Shown here piece by piece: positions 10,554-22,380 of a DNA stretch of 64,000 nucleotides. The position numbers and the translations under genes were made by a program. The stretch comes from Archegozetes longisetosus (taxonomy: Eukaryota > Arthropoda > Arachnida > Sarcoptiformes > Trhypochthoniidae). A model generated the notes under the pieces. That model saw only the letters and a program-made list of their open reading frames with translations. It was not told where the DNA came from and searched no databases. Location of the stretch: positions 19,222,220 to 19,286,219 of the forward strand of contig JAEMBT020000001.1 of the NCBI GenBank assembly GCA_018873245.2, in the 5' to 3' direction. Within the stretch, counting starts at the first letter, position 1, and each line of letters starts with the position of its first letter.

Positions 10554-11498
10554 TCTTATTAATTGGATATATTTTGTATCAGACTGTTCTTTTGTGTTCT
10601 TTCTAATGCATATTTAAGTGCCTATTTTGCAAATTTTAAAGGCATATTTGCATACATATTTCTGAAAAATAAAAGCATATTTTTGTCACCACTACTTATT
10701 GAATAAGCAAATTTTGATTCATTATCAAGCTTAAAAATAGTATACATTATAATATAATTTTTATTGTTTAAAATACGACAATTGATAATATGGTTAACTT
10801 GGTATATTATATACTCACCAGTTGAGTATAATAAACGTAAAACTATTGTTCAAAATGTTTTCAAGTTTGCAGGTGATTGTGATTCAGGTGATTCATAACT
10901 TCAGTCCAATTAAAGAAAAATTTTTAATACTTGTAGTTTACAAATATGGGTATATAATCACCTCGTTTTTAAAGTCAGTATAATACTTACTTAAATCAAA
11001 TTTAAGATCACAAGTCATTAAAAAACGGAAAGCCATGAATTGATTCACAGAATTTACTAAACAAAGAACAATTGATTTAAATAACATCCTCTATTGTTTA
11101 TCATTAGGAAAAGTATTATTACACATATAATTAAGGATTGAGGAAATTTCGGTCAATTTGAACGTCGAAAGATCATGAAAAAATGATATTTTAACACTAA
11201 TTGAGCTTCTGAATCACCATCAAAACAACATTTGCTTTTAGCTTACCTAATAATTTCTACACAAGAAAAACAAGGCACTAATAACAAAATTCTTACTTTT
11301 CGGCAACAATATAATCATTAAAAATTAGTTCCTTTGGATCATATTATGCGTCATAAGAACCTCATTCATTTCTTATACATATTTTCGAGAAAAGTTCCTT
11401 TTGTTTTGTAAGATAAAAGTCTGTCAACTTTCACCAGCATTCTCATAGTGTAAACTTCAAATTCATAAATTTCAAACAGTATTTCTATTGTGATTGTA

Positions 11499-12923
11499 AT
11501 GAAAATATCAAAAATGACTCCAAATGTAGATTCGATCAATTTTAAGAACCTTAGTGATTACTCAATGGATTCAAGTAAACCAGTGAACAAACCTTACAAG
11601 ATTGAAATTGTTTGGAGAAATATATTTTTGATGACTATATTGCATTTATCAGCTATCTATGGATTATATTTGTATGCAGTCAAAGCTCAGATGAAAACTA
11701 TTGTTGCAGTCATTGTATTCAAAATACTTTCAGGTCAGTAAAAAATTCAATTTTATCCAAAGAATTTTTAAACTTTGCAAAAAAATTAAAAATTGTAAGA
11801 AAATTAGAAAATCGAATCAATTTTAGTTTATAATCAATCATTTGTCCATTATAACTCCTACAGATTATTTAAAATTCCTTTAAGTATGACATTAAATTTG
11901 AATAGTAGTTAAATCTAACCATTGCCTTTTATTTAAGAATCTGGATGTCACTCATATTTACCAAACTTATTATTTTTTAATCTAACAAAAACATTATCAA
12001 TTGTTAACTTTAATTTCTCAGTAAACTAGTTCGTTAGTTCTTTTGAAAGAATAATTTTGTATTAAGGAATGGGTATAACGGCTGGAGCTCATCGATTATG
12101 GTGTCATCGATCTTATAAAGCGAATCTACCATTACGTATCATTTTAATGATATTTAACACAATGGCTCTTCAGAACGATATATATGAATGGTCTCGTGAT
12201 CATAGAGTACATCATAAATATTCAGAAACAGATGCAGATCCACATAACTCGAATCGGGGATTCTTTTTCGCACACGTCGGTTGGTTACTGTGTAGAAAAC
12301 ATCCACAAGTCATAGAAAAGGGAAAGCTTATGGACATGAGTGATATTTGGAATGATCCAGTAGTCAAATTTCAACGAAGATTCTATTTTCCATTGATAAC
12401 GATATTCTGTTTTATAGTTCCAACACTTATACCATACTATTACTGGAACGAAGATTTAATAATTGCTTTCTTTACATGTTCTATGTATAGATATTGTTTT
12501 ATTCTTCATATGACTTGGTTAGTCAACTCTTCAGCACATTTATCTGGTGGTCATCCATATGACAAAAATATCAAACCAGCAGAGAATATGGGTGTAGTTT
12601 TGGGTTCGTTTGGAGAAGGATACCATAACTATCATCATGTATTTCCATATGATTATTCAACTTCAGAACATGGTTGGAAATACAATTTCAATTTTACCAC
12701 TCTTTTCATTGACTCATTTGCTGCGATTGGATGGGTCACAGACCGAAAGAAAGTTCCTCGTGAGGTAGTATTGAAAAGACAAGAGAGAACAGGAGAATTT
12801 CTAGACATCAATCAACAAACTAAGAAAGGATTTACATTATTGGATTGGGTCTTAAACTTTACTTTCATTATATTTGCATTTTTTGGGCCTCCGTTGTTAA
12901 CGAAAGTTTTGCTCGCCAACTGA
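11499..12923 (+). CDS. Delta-9 acyl-CoA desaturase 1 (stearoyl-CoA desaturase family)
   Basis: Membrane di-iron desaturase of the ER that introduces a double bond, usually at C9, into acyl-CoA using cytochrome b5. Exons are 11499-11733 and 12067-12923, with one phase-1 intron (gtcagt...attaag), giving 363 residues, the usual length. All His motifs are present: HRLWCH, HRVHH, the single His in NSSAH, and HNYHH, with the flanking family signatures GITAGAHRLW and ETDADPH. Two hydrophobic pairs surround the His boxes. The start could also be the ATG at 11514, which has a better context (caaaaATG). AATAAA follows at 12954. Unlike desaturases 3 and 4 it has no introns in the 3' half. It is the upstream member of a tandem pair with 14710-16133. 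The exact substrate and regiospecificity cannot be read from sequence. Confidence 0.96.
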
Positions 12924-13215
12924 ATTAAACTAGAGTTTATTTAAACATTAGTCAATAAAACTATATGACTAGTTCAAATCCTATCCTAATTTATTTTATT
13001 GTCAGCTCGATTCAGATAAATACACTAAAAGTTTTTTTGTTGGCGAGTAAATAATCTTTTGCTTAGTTGCTATTGGTATATCTAATTTCGAACATTTTAT
13101 ATTCTGGCGTAAAATTCCTATTTTATTGAAGATTAAAGGATAATGTTAGGCGTGGTTTTCTTAATACTTTTGAATCTCTTGGACAGTAGCAGAGCATAGT
13201 TTCTTTTGAGCTTAC

Positions 13216-13607
13216 AGCGGTTTTCGATTGCTTTTAACGGAACGGCAAAATAACTTTAACGGCTCGACCGTCGCCCGCAAATAACTTTAACGTTTCGTCA
13301 AAACTAAATAACGCAATCGATTACTTTTGAGCAATGCATCGAATTGCAAACATTTATTCAATTGTAAACACATTTTAAACCATTAAGTTATGGATAAGAT
13401 TAATGTGGATATAGTTTTAGTTTTATAATTCATATTTGATTTGTATTCATATTTAGTTAAATTTGCAAATTTTGTAAACATTTAACAGTTATATATAAGA
13501 AGTACGTGCTGTTATTTAGTTTTGACAAAACGTTAAAGTTATTTGCGGGCGACGGTCGAGCCGTTAAAGTTATTTGCCGTTCCGTTAAAAGCAATCGAAA
13601 AACACTG
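13216..13607. mobile_element. 392-bp MITE with about 97-bp terminal inverted repeats
   Basis: The left end (cagcggttttcgattgcttt) and the right end reversed (cagtgtttttcgattgcttt) stay matched for about 97 bp with very few differences. TA flanks both sides (13214-13215, 13608-13609). The paralogous site in duplication unit B (16437-16438) has a single TA and no insertion, which proves both the borders and insertion after the duplication. Each arm contains aataactttaacg twice. No coding capacity. The near-identity of the arms suggests a fairly recent insertion. Confidence 0.93.
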
Positions 13608-13737
13608 TATTAACCAATTCAAAGCCTTTTAGAAGTTGAATATTTCGAAGTGCGTCTTCTAAATTGTATCAAGTTTGATTAATGAAACAAGAGTTACTGC
13701 ATCAATTACTACTTAATCAATCTATTTTATTATGACT

Positions 13738-16620
13738 TCGATTATCTCATAAAATAATCTATGAACTCATATTGATTCGATAATTACTTTATACAACAAT
13801 TATAAGGCATTGATCAGTGTTTATAATATAATAAACTACTTATTATTTGATCTAAAATCTCTACATCAACACTTTGTTGCGTATAAACAGTACTTTAGAT
13901 TTAGATAAATTGATGTTAAAAGTATTGACTATTTGAATAAAAGGTGTATTTTATAGTTCAATTGTATATTTACTCTATTAAATGGTAGAAATTTTGTAAC
14001 AATAGTTGAACAAATGCGAACATGTATGACATTTTACATTGAAATAGTTCTACATTATTACAAAGTATAAAACCTAAAACTATAAGCACTTACTATGTAA
14101 GATCCTGATGTATGAGTACACTAATTTGTGTTGTAAAATATATAGCGATTATTTTAGTATAATAAGGATCCAGGTACAATGATTCATAAAATACAAGTCC
14201 GTATTTTAAAATAATTTAAAATGGAAAAATTGGAACTCAGGCATTGATTCACAGAATTCATCATAGAAAAAACAATTGATTTAAATAGCATCCTCTATTA
14301 TTTGTTTAACATTATTTAGAAAAGTATTATTACACATATAATTTAAGATCGAGGAAATTTCAGTCAATTTGAATGTTGTAAGGTTGTGAAAGCGAAACAT
14401 TTTCACGCCAATTGAGGTTCAGACTCACCATCAAAACAACATTTGCTTTTAGTTCATCTAAAATTTTCCATATAAGGAAAAATGTGGTACCAATAACAAA
14501 ATTCTTACTTTCGACAACAATACAATTATTAAAAATTTGTTGCTTTGAATCATATTATGCGTCATAAGAACCTCATTCAATACTTATACATATTTTCGAG
14601 AAAAGTTCCTTTTGTTTTGTGAGATAAAAGTCTGTCAACTTTCAACACTATACCCAGAGTGTCAAATTCAAATTCATAAATTTCAAGCAGTATTTCGATT
14701 GTGATTGTAATGAAAATATCAAAAATGACTCCAAATGTAGATTCGATCAATTTGAAAAACTTTAATAACCACTCAATGGATTCAAGTAAACCAGTGAACA
14801 AACCTTACAAGGTTGAAATTGTTTGGAGAAATATATTTTTGATGACTATATTGCATTTATCAGCTATCTATGGATTATATTTGTATGCAGTCAAAGCTCA
14901 GATGAAAACTATTGTTGCAGTCATTGTATTCAAAATACTTTCAGGTCAGTAAAAAATTCAATTTTATCCAAAGAATTTTTAAACTTTGCAAAAAAATTAA
15001 AAATTGTAAGAAAATTAGAAAATCGAATCAATTTTAGTTTATAATCAATCATTTGTCCATTATAACTCCTACAGATTATTTAAAATTCCTTTAAGTATGA
15101 CATTAAATTTGAATAGTAGTTAAATCTAACCATTGCCTTTTATTTAAGAATCTGGATGTCACTCATATTTACCAAACTTATTATTTTTTAATCTAACAAA
15201 AACATTATCAATTGTTAACTTTAATTTCTCAGTAAACTAGTTGGTTAGTTCTTTTGAAACAATAATTTTGTATTTAGGAATGGGTATAACGGCTGGAGCT
15301 CATCGATTATGGTGTCATCGATCTTATAAAGCGAATCTAACATTACGTATCATTTTAATAATATTTAACACAATGGCTCTTCAGAACGATATATATGAAT
15401 GGTCTCGTGATCATAGAGTACATCATAAATATTCAGAAACAGATGCAGATCCACATAACTCGAATCGGGGATTCTTTTTCGCACACGTCGGTTGGTTACT
15501 GTGTAGAAAACATCCACAAGTCATAGAAAAGGGAAAGCTTATGGACATGAGTGATATTTGGAATGATCCAGTAGTCAAATTTCAACGAAGATTCTATTTT
15601 CCATTGATAACGATATTCTGTTTTATAGTTCCAACACTTATACCATACTATTACTGGAACGAAGATTTAATAATTGCTTTCTTTACATGTTCTATGTATA
15701 GATATTGTTTTATTCTTCATATGACTTGGTTAGTCAACTCTTCAGCACATTTATCTGGTGGTCATCCATATGACAAAATATCAAACCAGCAGAGAATATG
15801 GGTGTAGTTTTGGGTTCGTTTGGAGAAGGATACCATAACTATCATCATGTATTTCCATATGATTATTCAACTTCAGAACATGGTTGGAAATACAATTTCA
15901 ATTTTACCACCCTTTTTATTGACTCATTTGCTGCGATTGGATGGGTCACAGACCGAAAGAAAGTTCCTCGTGAGGTAGTATTGAAAAGACAAGAGAGAAC
16001 AGGAGAATTTCTAGACATCAATCATCAAACTAAGAAAGGATTTACATTATTGGATTGGATCATAAACTTTACTTTTATGTTACTTATAATTTTTGGGCCT
16101 CCGTTGTTAACAAGAGCTGTGTTCGTCAACTGAATTGAAACCCAATCTATTTAAATAAATAGATTAGATAAATAAACATTAGTCAACCAGACTATATTAA
16201 ACTATATCCTAAATTATTTTATCGTCAGCTATAATCATTCAATTACACTAAACATTTCTTGTTGGCCAAAATTGTTATTTTGCTAAATACTTATTGGTAT
16301 ATCTAGTTTCGAGCATTTCACGTTCTTTTAGACAAAAACTCTTACTTTATTTAAGATTAAGAGATAATCTCAGGTGTGGTTTTCTTAATACTTTTAGATC
16401 TCACTGGCTATGATAGATCATAGTATCATTTGAGCTTATTAACAAATTAAAAATCTATTAGAAGTTTAACATTTAGAAATACGTCTTGAAAATATCTCAA
16501 TTTTAAAGTAGCAATTTTGCAATTATAAACCAATTAGTGAAATATCTGATGAAAAGGTTTTCTAATGAAGCAAGTGTTACTGCATTATGTTTACTTAATC
16601 CAATTTATTATACAATTTGT
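13738..16620 (+). repeat. Tandem duplication, unit B (desaturase 2)
   Basis: Head-to-tail copy of unit A without its insertions. Upstream and downstream flanks differ from unit A by roughly a tenth of the bases plus small indels, whereas the gene centre is almost identical. It keeps the uninterrupted site (agcttattaac, TA at 16437-16438) of the MITE inserted at 13216 in unit A. Confidence 0.85.
14710..16133 (+). pseudogene. Delta-9 acyl-CoA desaturase 2, one-base frameshift
   Basis: Tandem copy of desaturase 1 with the same two-exon structure (14710-14944, 15278-16133). Compared with desaturase 1 one A is missing from an A run at 15775-15778 (four instead of five), so the frame is lost after GGHPYDK and ends at 15807; the rest, including HNYHH, is intact in the next frame (15798-16133). 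Everything else, including splice sites and all His motifs, is preserved and no other damage was found. It is either a very young pseudogene or a working gene with a consensus error in a homopolymer. The centre is almost identical to desaturase 1 while the last 20 codons differ, so if functional it has its own C-terminus. Confidence 0.9.
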
Positions 16621-19600
16621 AATATATTCTTAATGTTTATATGTTGGTATAATAAAATTGTCTTTTCATATATATCTATGGAGCAAACAATCACAACTTA
16701 TTTAAATGGTAGCTTATGATGCGAAAGTATTTTTTAAAATAAAATGATATCTTAATCAAGTTCTTCAAAAGATATTTCTAATTTTGATAAACGGCTTACA
16801 TCCAGTTACATAATGTTCTCCTAGTTCACAATCTAATATAAAACACTTGAATGGCTTCATTGTGGTGTCATTAACTTTTTAGATACATAATCAATAACGT
16901 TTTTAATTCAAATGAAAAGTTTTGATAATTTATGCAATTTATCTATAAATACTCATTGTTTCCCTATTTTGCTTAGTACAAAGTGATCATTCATTCGAAG
17001 TAAGTTTCCAGATAACTTAAAGATGTTTTAATAAGATTTTAATATTACTTAAATAAAATTAGAGTAACTCTCATGAAGATCAGTGTTATATTACTCAAGT
17101 CTTCATTATTTTAAGAGCTCGATAGATTCGATTAACTATACATTCACTATATGGTACTTTAGATTTTGTAAATTTTCACTTTAACTGCTTTTTTATTAAA
17201 GAGCATATAAGACTTAAACTTACTTATGTTTAAAAAATCTAAAATATATGAAAAATCTATTGAAGTGAAACCTAGTTTCTCGATTGAATGGGCGACAATT
17301 TGTTGATTGTCAGCTGCAATTGTTTGTCGATATGACTGAGGTAGTCATTATGTTTATAATAAAAATAGAAGTATAATATTATTTAACAAGCTGATAGATG
17401 ATCAACAGGTATTCGAGTGTTTGTTCTCCACAGTTGTTTGATTTTGATTATTCAACCGCTCAACTAAGCATCAGATGATCTTATTGAGTCAGTTATTTTA
17501 GTGAACCTAATATTAGCTAAAGTAAACTTACCAGAACGGAAAAAACTACAAAAGAACCTTCATGTTTATTTCTATAAGTACACTAAATAAAAAATGACTA
17601 ATTAATTATAGTTTACATTTGCCATAGAACTATAAGATATGATATTTTATGAATGGATTACAAGTTCTCAATAATTACAGTAGAAATGTCAGGCCTCAAC
17701 TGAAACCTTCATTGTAAAGAGAACGAACGATAAAGGTTATCACTATATTGAGGTATTACTGCACTTAATAAATCTTATTCAACTGATTTCTTTTTAAGAA
17801 TCGACCGTCTGTTGAGTTTTGATTTATTTTAGTTTATCAAAACAATACCTCATCAATAATTGAGATTATCAACTAGACGACACCCTTTGTTTCCTATTAT
17901 AATCTTAATTGATCCCTATTGTGTTGTTCAACCAGATCAAATTTCCAATAGATCCAGTAATTATAGAATTGTGATGACTAACATTTTTAAGTAGGTTTAC
18001 AAGCTTTTATAGCTTCGACAATCTTCATTCAAAATAATCATTAGTAATCTTCCTTAAAGTTTGTTGGCGTTATAAATACGAATATAATTTGAGGAAATAA
18101 AATGATAATAATTCAAATCATGCCAACATTAAAATTAATTTATTTGTTAAAATTTTGAGAAAATATCTATTTATCTGTTTATGAAGTTCTTAGCCAAGTG
18201 AAAAAACTAGCATCAGGAAAAAAATAACATTATAAACATATCAATTTGCTGGCTATAAACAGGTGAACTATGCTATTAATTTATATAGTGTCAAAAGTAG
18301 TTTTGTAGTACATATACTCTTACGTTTTCTGAAAAATCTTCTAAAGTAGTATAAAAGATGGCATGGAGCTTAAAAACAGTTGCATTTCAAGTGCTATGTT
18401 TAGTTGATAGAGAAAAAAGTAGGTAAGTTTGAACTAAATGTGGAGCGAATAACTCGTTAGAAAATAATGACTTTTACATAACTTATTGCCAAAAGCTAGT
18501 ATTACATTACGTGTGTTTATCTTGTATGACCAGTAAATTATTGAAAAATGCGTTATAAGAATCAAGTGCTAAAAATTGTTGCATTATTTAATATTGAAAA
18601 TAAGGGATACCTTTTGTGAGAAAATATTGTCCTCAAATTTTTCTATTATAATAGATGCGTCTAAATAACCAGTTAGATATTATAGCTTTTATGGTCAAAT
18701 TTATAAGCTATTAAATCAAAAGTTTGAAAAAAAATTCCCAACAATAAGCTGAATAATGTTAGTCGAAATATTTAGCATAAACGAATATGAATGAGGAAAA
18801 TCTCACACAATCTATGAATACAAGGCACTTATTTGCATAAATCTCTTGAACTGTGCGTAACATAACTTGTTTTAACTAAATAAATAATAAAGATTTTCCT
18901 TGGCCAGAAAAAATACAATCAATAGTTATTTTTCTTATTTTTTTTCTTATTTTATGAAAATTATTTTTATAAACAATTTGAAACTCTAGAGAGAATATTT
19001 TTGTCTTTAATTTACGAAAGTTGCCGAAGAGCTATGTTCTTGAAACGATATAATAGCCTATTATTTGCTAAGAAATTTATTCAATATTTAATGGGTGGTT
19101 CAAAATTTTGATTACTCTTTCTCTGATCAAATAAATCAAAGCTAACTGCTATTTTTGATGCAAAGCTAATTCTATTAAAAAACATTATCGAAAGGCCAAC
19201 AACGGGTTGCTTGAGTCTTGTTTTAGAGATAATTAGCTCAGTCTATATGATTTCGTTATTTATTACTTCAGTTTATCGAAAACTTTATGCAGGTAAAAAA
19301 CCCAAACTAGTCATTTATATAAATTAACAGATTTCTGAAACATGTTTAAATCAGTCGATACTGAATAATGAATAAATAATATATTTAAGTTATTAGTGAC
19401 AAGTCTTATTAGATGACAATCTTCTTGAATAAATGCAATTATAGTTTTAAATTAAGGTTCGGCCACTTTTTAATGCTTCAGGCATTCACTGCGATGGGGA
19501 CACAGTTTCCAAATTCCGGTTATATAAGGATAGAGAGAGAGAGAGAGAGTAAAACATATTTGTACTCCTTAAATATATATATATATATAGACAGGTTGCA

Positions 19601-20199
19601 TATCATTAATATAAGTCAAGTGTATGGAAACTCTTGGCTAATTCAACATTTTTTGTTGTTCAGTGTATTGATAGTATGGTTTTCAACTTATATTATGTTT
19701 GAGACCCATAAAAATATGTTTTACTGACCCAATCATTATTTTGCAAGTTTTTTTAATGCTATTATACGGAAGAGTTGTAAAGAATGATGAATCATATGAA
19801 GAAAATAAATGTTACTCCAAAGTTATAACTAAGATAACAAAAGAGTTTTCTCATTCTCATAACTTTTCAGAAGTTTTTTCATTTGTCCATAAATTTCAAG
19901 TGTGTTTAGTATTTGAGTTGGCGTCGGCCTAAAAAAGGAGTTCACTTTAAACACTGCTTCGGTAGAAGAAATACCACAGCTTTAAAAAGTCCAGTCTATT
20001 ATTGCTTGTTGTATGAGAAAAGTGTTGTGTGTTTTTATGATGTTTGTTTAGTGGATACTTATACTGTTTAGTCTTCAATAATAATTCTAAACTTTATGAC
20101 AGCCTTTAATAAAACTACCATTTGATTTATATACGAATCGTTTGTTTAAATCAAAAGTTTGTGAAATATTTTTTGAAAGTGACAGAAAATATTGTAAAA
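16621..20199. other. Intergenic region, no gene recognised
   Basis: AT-rich sequence between desaturase 2 and the elongase. It contains a short (GA)n tract near 19531-19548 and an (AT)n tract near 19575-19589. Open frames at 19413-19932 are not protein-like. An isolated ATG with hydrophobic codons and a strong donor (18358-18423) might be a lone first exon but has no partner. Confidence 0.6.
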
Positions 20200-22380
20200 A
20201 TGAGTTTTAAAAGTCTGCTATCTACTACTGGTATTAATTATTATTTACACGACTTTTGGGAAATAGAAGGTGATCCTCGTATAAGCGATTGGCCATTATT
20301 CCAAGGTGGACCCTGGGCCACATGGGCCCTAATTGCGTTCTATGTTTATTTTGTCAAAAACTAGGACCAAGTCTAATGAAATCAAGAGAACCTCTCAGTT
20401 TGCGGAAAGTTATGATTACTTACAACATTTCAATGATATGTGTCAATGCGTGGTTCTTCTATCAAATTGTGTTTAACTTTAATTTTGGTCTCGATATGAA
20501 CATTTTCAACTTTGAAAGACCTGACAAAACAGATATGAGACCGAAAACTATGCGAATCGTAGCATTAGCTTATTATTTCTTTATATCGAAATTAGTTGAT
20601 TTAATAGAGACAGTATTTTTCGTTTTGCGCAAAAAACACAATCAAGTCTCAAATTTGCACGTCTATCATCACAGCGCTGTACCACTAATGGCACATTTAG
20701 CAATCAAAGTTTCGCCGGTCGGTGGACCTGCGACCTTATTCCCACTTTTGAACACATTAGTTCATATTGGTTTGTATAATATTTAGACCATTCTTTTTTC
20801 TTCTTTTTCCCATTTTCTTCATTTCTACTTTACTTCTATTACAGTCTAATATTATTTTTTGGATATCAAAAGTAAAATTTTAGATTGTTTTGATTTTTTC
20901 CAAATTGATTGTTCAATCAACAGTTCGATAAACTGTAAGAGCACTTGTTCAGAGTAATTGATTCAAGTAGTGATTCATAACTTTTTTATTTTGGTTTTTC
21001 TTTTTTTTATTTATATGATTTTGAAGTTGTTTTAATCATGCCGAATGCAACGTAAAATTTTAAAACTTTAATCACTATTAATTAGTAGACTTTTAGAACG
21101 TTTATAACAGACAGAACGCTAAATACTATAGCGCTCAAATGGACGCTCTTCGATGCAAAATTGTTTCAAAATTTTGATATCTATGTAGTGTGAAATTGAG
21201 CCACTTTTCAAACCCTAACTTTAATGATAAATTATTACGTGGGCGAAACAAATTCAAATTTGTCATTAAAAGCGACTTAATTCTATTGAACTGCATAAAC
21301 AATTAAAAACAGCTGATTAGATATCTTCAACATAAATCTAAGAAGAATCAAGTCGGAAAATTAGTAAAAATGCTAATTCAACCAATTTAGTCAGTTAAAA
21401 ATATAGTTCAATTAAAATTGATGAATCTAATGATTAAAAGTTTCAAACGTTTAAACCTGATCTGATACTAGTAGTTACGATATTTTGATGATTTTTATGG
21501 TTATGGAACCGAACAATTGGGAGTCATTAACTGTTTAACTGATAATTAGAGAAAATAACAGAGCAAATATTTGTCTGGTAAACATTTTTGTTAGGTCGAA
21601 ATTACAGCGAACAGTAATTATCCAATTTTCTTAATTTTAGATTTATTGCTCTTTTATCACCAATTCAGACAGAATGTGAACAGTAGTTTCCAAAATCTTA
21701 GAAACAATCGATATAAATAGACACTGACTTCTCCGTGAAAACTAATTAAAGGTTTTTCAATCGTCTCGATTACGTAGACCTAAATTTTTTTATTCACAGG
21801 CTCTCATATCTGAGACTTTTCATCATTAACCCAATTGCTGATAACACTTAACTCAATTAATAGTTTAGAGCTAGACTTTCAATTGTTTCCAAAAATTGCC
21901 TGATGTCTCTGTGTTTAGGGAAATACCTTCTGATCAATTTTGGGTTCAGTGTAGACTAAAGTGTTTGTCCTATTGTCTTAACACATCACTTATAATGAAT
22001 AATGAGAAAAACTCAAAAACAAACACATAATAAATGAATAAACGATTGACTTACACATCTATGCTATATATATTTTTTGTATTGTTTATCTTAATCTAAA
22101 TTTATCCATTTATTTAGTTATGTACACCTATTACACACTTTCAGCGCTAGGACCGAGTGTTCAAAAGTATTTATGGTGGAAGAAATACATCACACAAATA
22201 CAACTCTTACAGTTCATCTTATTCTCGATTCATAGCATATTCTTCTTGATGTACGAAAAAGGGTATCCACCGATTTTCAAGTATCTGGGATTCACGCAAC
22301 CAATATTGTTTTTCTACCTTTTCTACTCATTTTATCGTTCGTCTTATACTAAAAAAGCGAACCATTCAAAAGCACAATAA
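20200..22380 (+). CDS. Very-long-chain fatty acid elongase (ELOVL family), one-base frameshift
   Basis: Condensing enzyme of ER fatty acid elongation, joining malonyl-CoA to acyl-CoA. Exons are 20200-20769 and 22118-22380, with a 1348-bp phase-1 intron joining VHI to VMYTYY. The product, about 277 residues, has the family blocks in order: GDPRISDWPL, KLGPSLM with FQL-like SLRKV, YYFFISKLVDLIETVFFVLR, the catalytic HVYHH, and MYTYYTLSALGP with KYLWWKKY; about seven membrane segments; a Lys-rich C-terminus typical of ER retrieval. Near 20356-20361 the frame shifts: five A where six would give FVKKLGPSLM, so the raw frame stops at 20364. No intron explains it. As in desaturase 2 this is a single A in a run, so a consensus error is likely. 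It is closest in style to the ELOVL1/4/7 group. Confidence 0.9.

Larger units (their letters stand above)
8129..10694 (+). mobile_element. hAT-family transposon remnant
   Basis: The ends are inverted (left taggagtgacataaatatg; right, reversed, tagtggtgacaaaaatatg; 16 of 19 match) and an 8-bp target duplication flanks them (cttattac 8121-8128, cttattga 10695-10702; 6 of 8). Eight-bp duplications and this type of end are typical of hAT elements. Subterminal gcatatttgcat motifs occur at both ends. Near the right end the C-terminal part of a hAT transposase is readable. The middle has been replaced or split by a second element with its own duplication (8203-10145). The matching place in duplication unit B (about 14090-14110) has no insertion. 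Confidence 0.85.
6985..13737 (+). repeat. Tandem duplication, unit A (desaturase 1)
   Basis: Blocks of this interval match unit B (13738-16620) in the same order: about 6985-7090, 7270-7333, 7984-8128, 11038-12960, 13000-13213 and 13610-13735. For example, gcgaacatgtatgatatttt near 8048 corresponds to gcgaacatgtatgacatttt near 14016. Unit A is longer because transposons inserted into it after duplication (8129-10694, 13216-13607, probably 7334-7980). The duplication created desaturases 1 and 2. Confidence 0.85.

Noticed and set aside
11734-12066. Open frames reaching into the desaturase 1 intron (and the twin in desaturase 2)
   Set aside because: They are read-through of the intron; splice sites and phase fit the desaturase exactly.
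18358-18423. Possible first exon (MAWSLKTVAFQVLCLV) with a strong donor
   Set aside because: No matching downstream exon could be found before the elongase; one exon of 22 codons is not enough.
19413-19932. Two open frames around GA and AT microsatellites
   Set aside because: Coding-like appearance comes from simple repeats; no motifs or splice logic.
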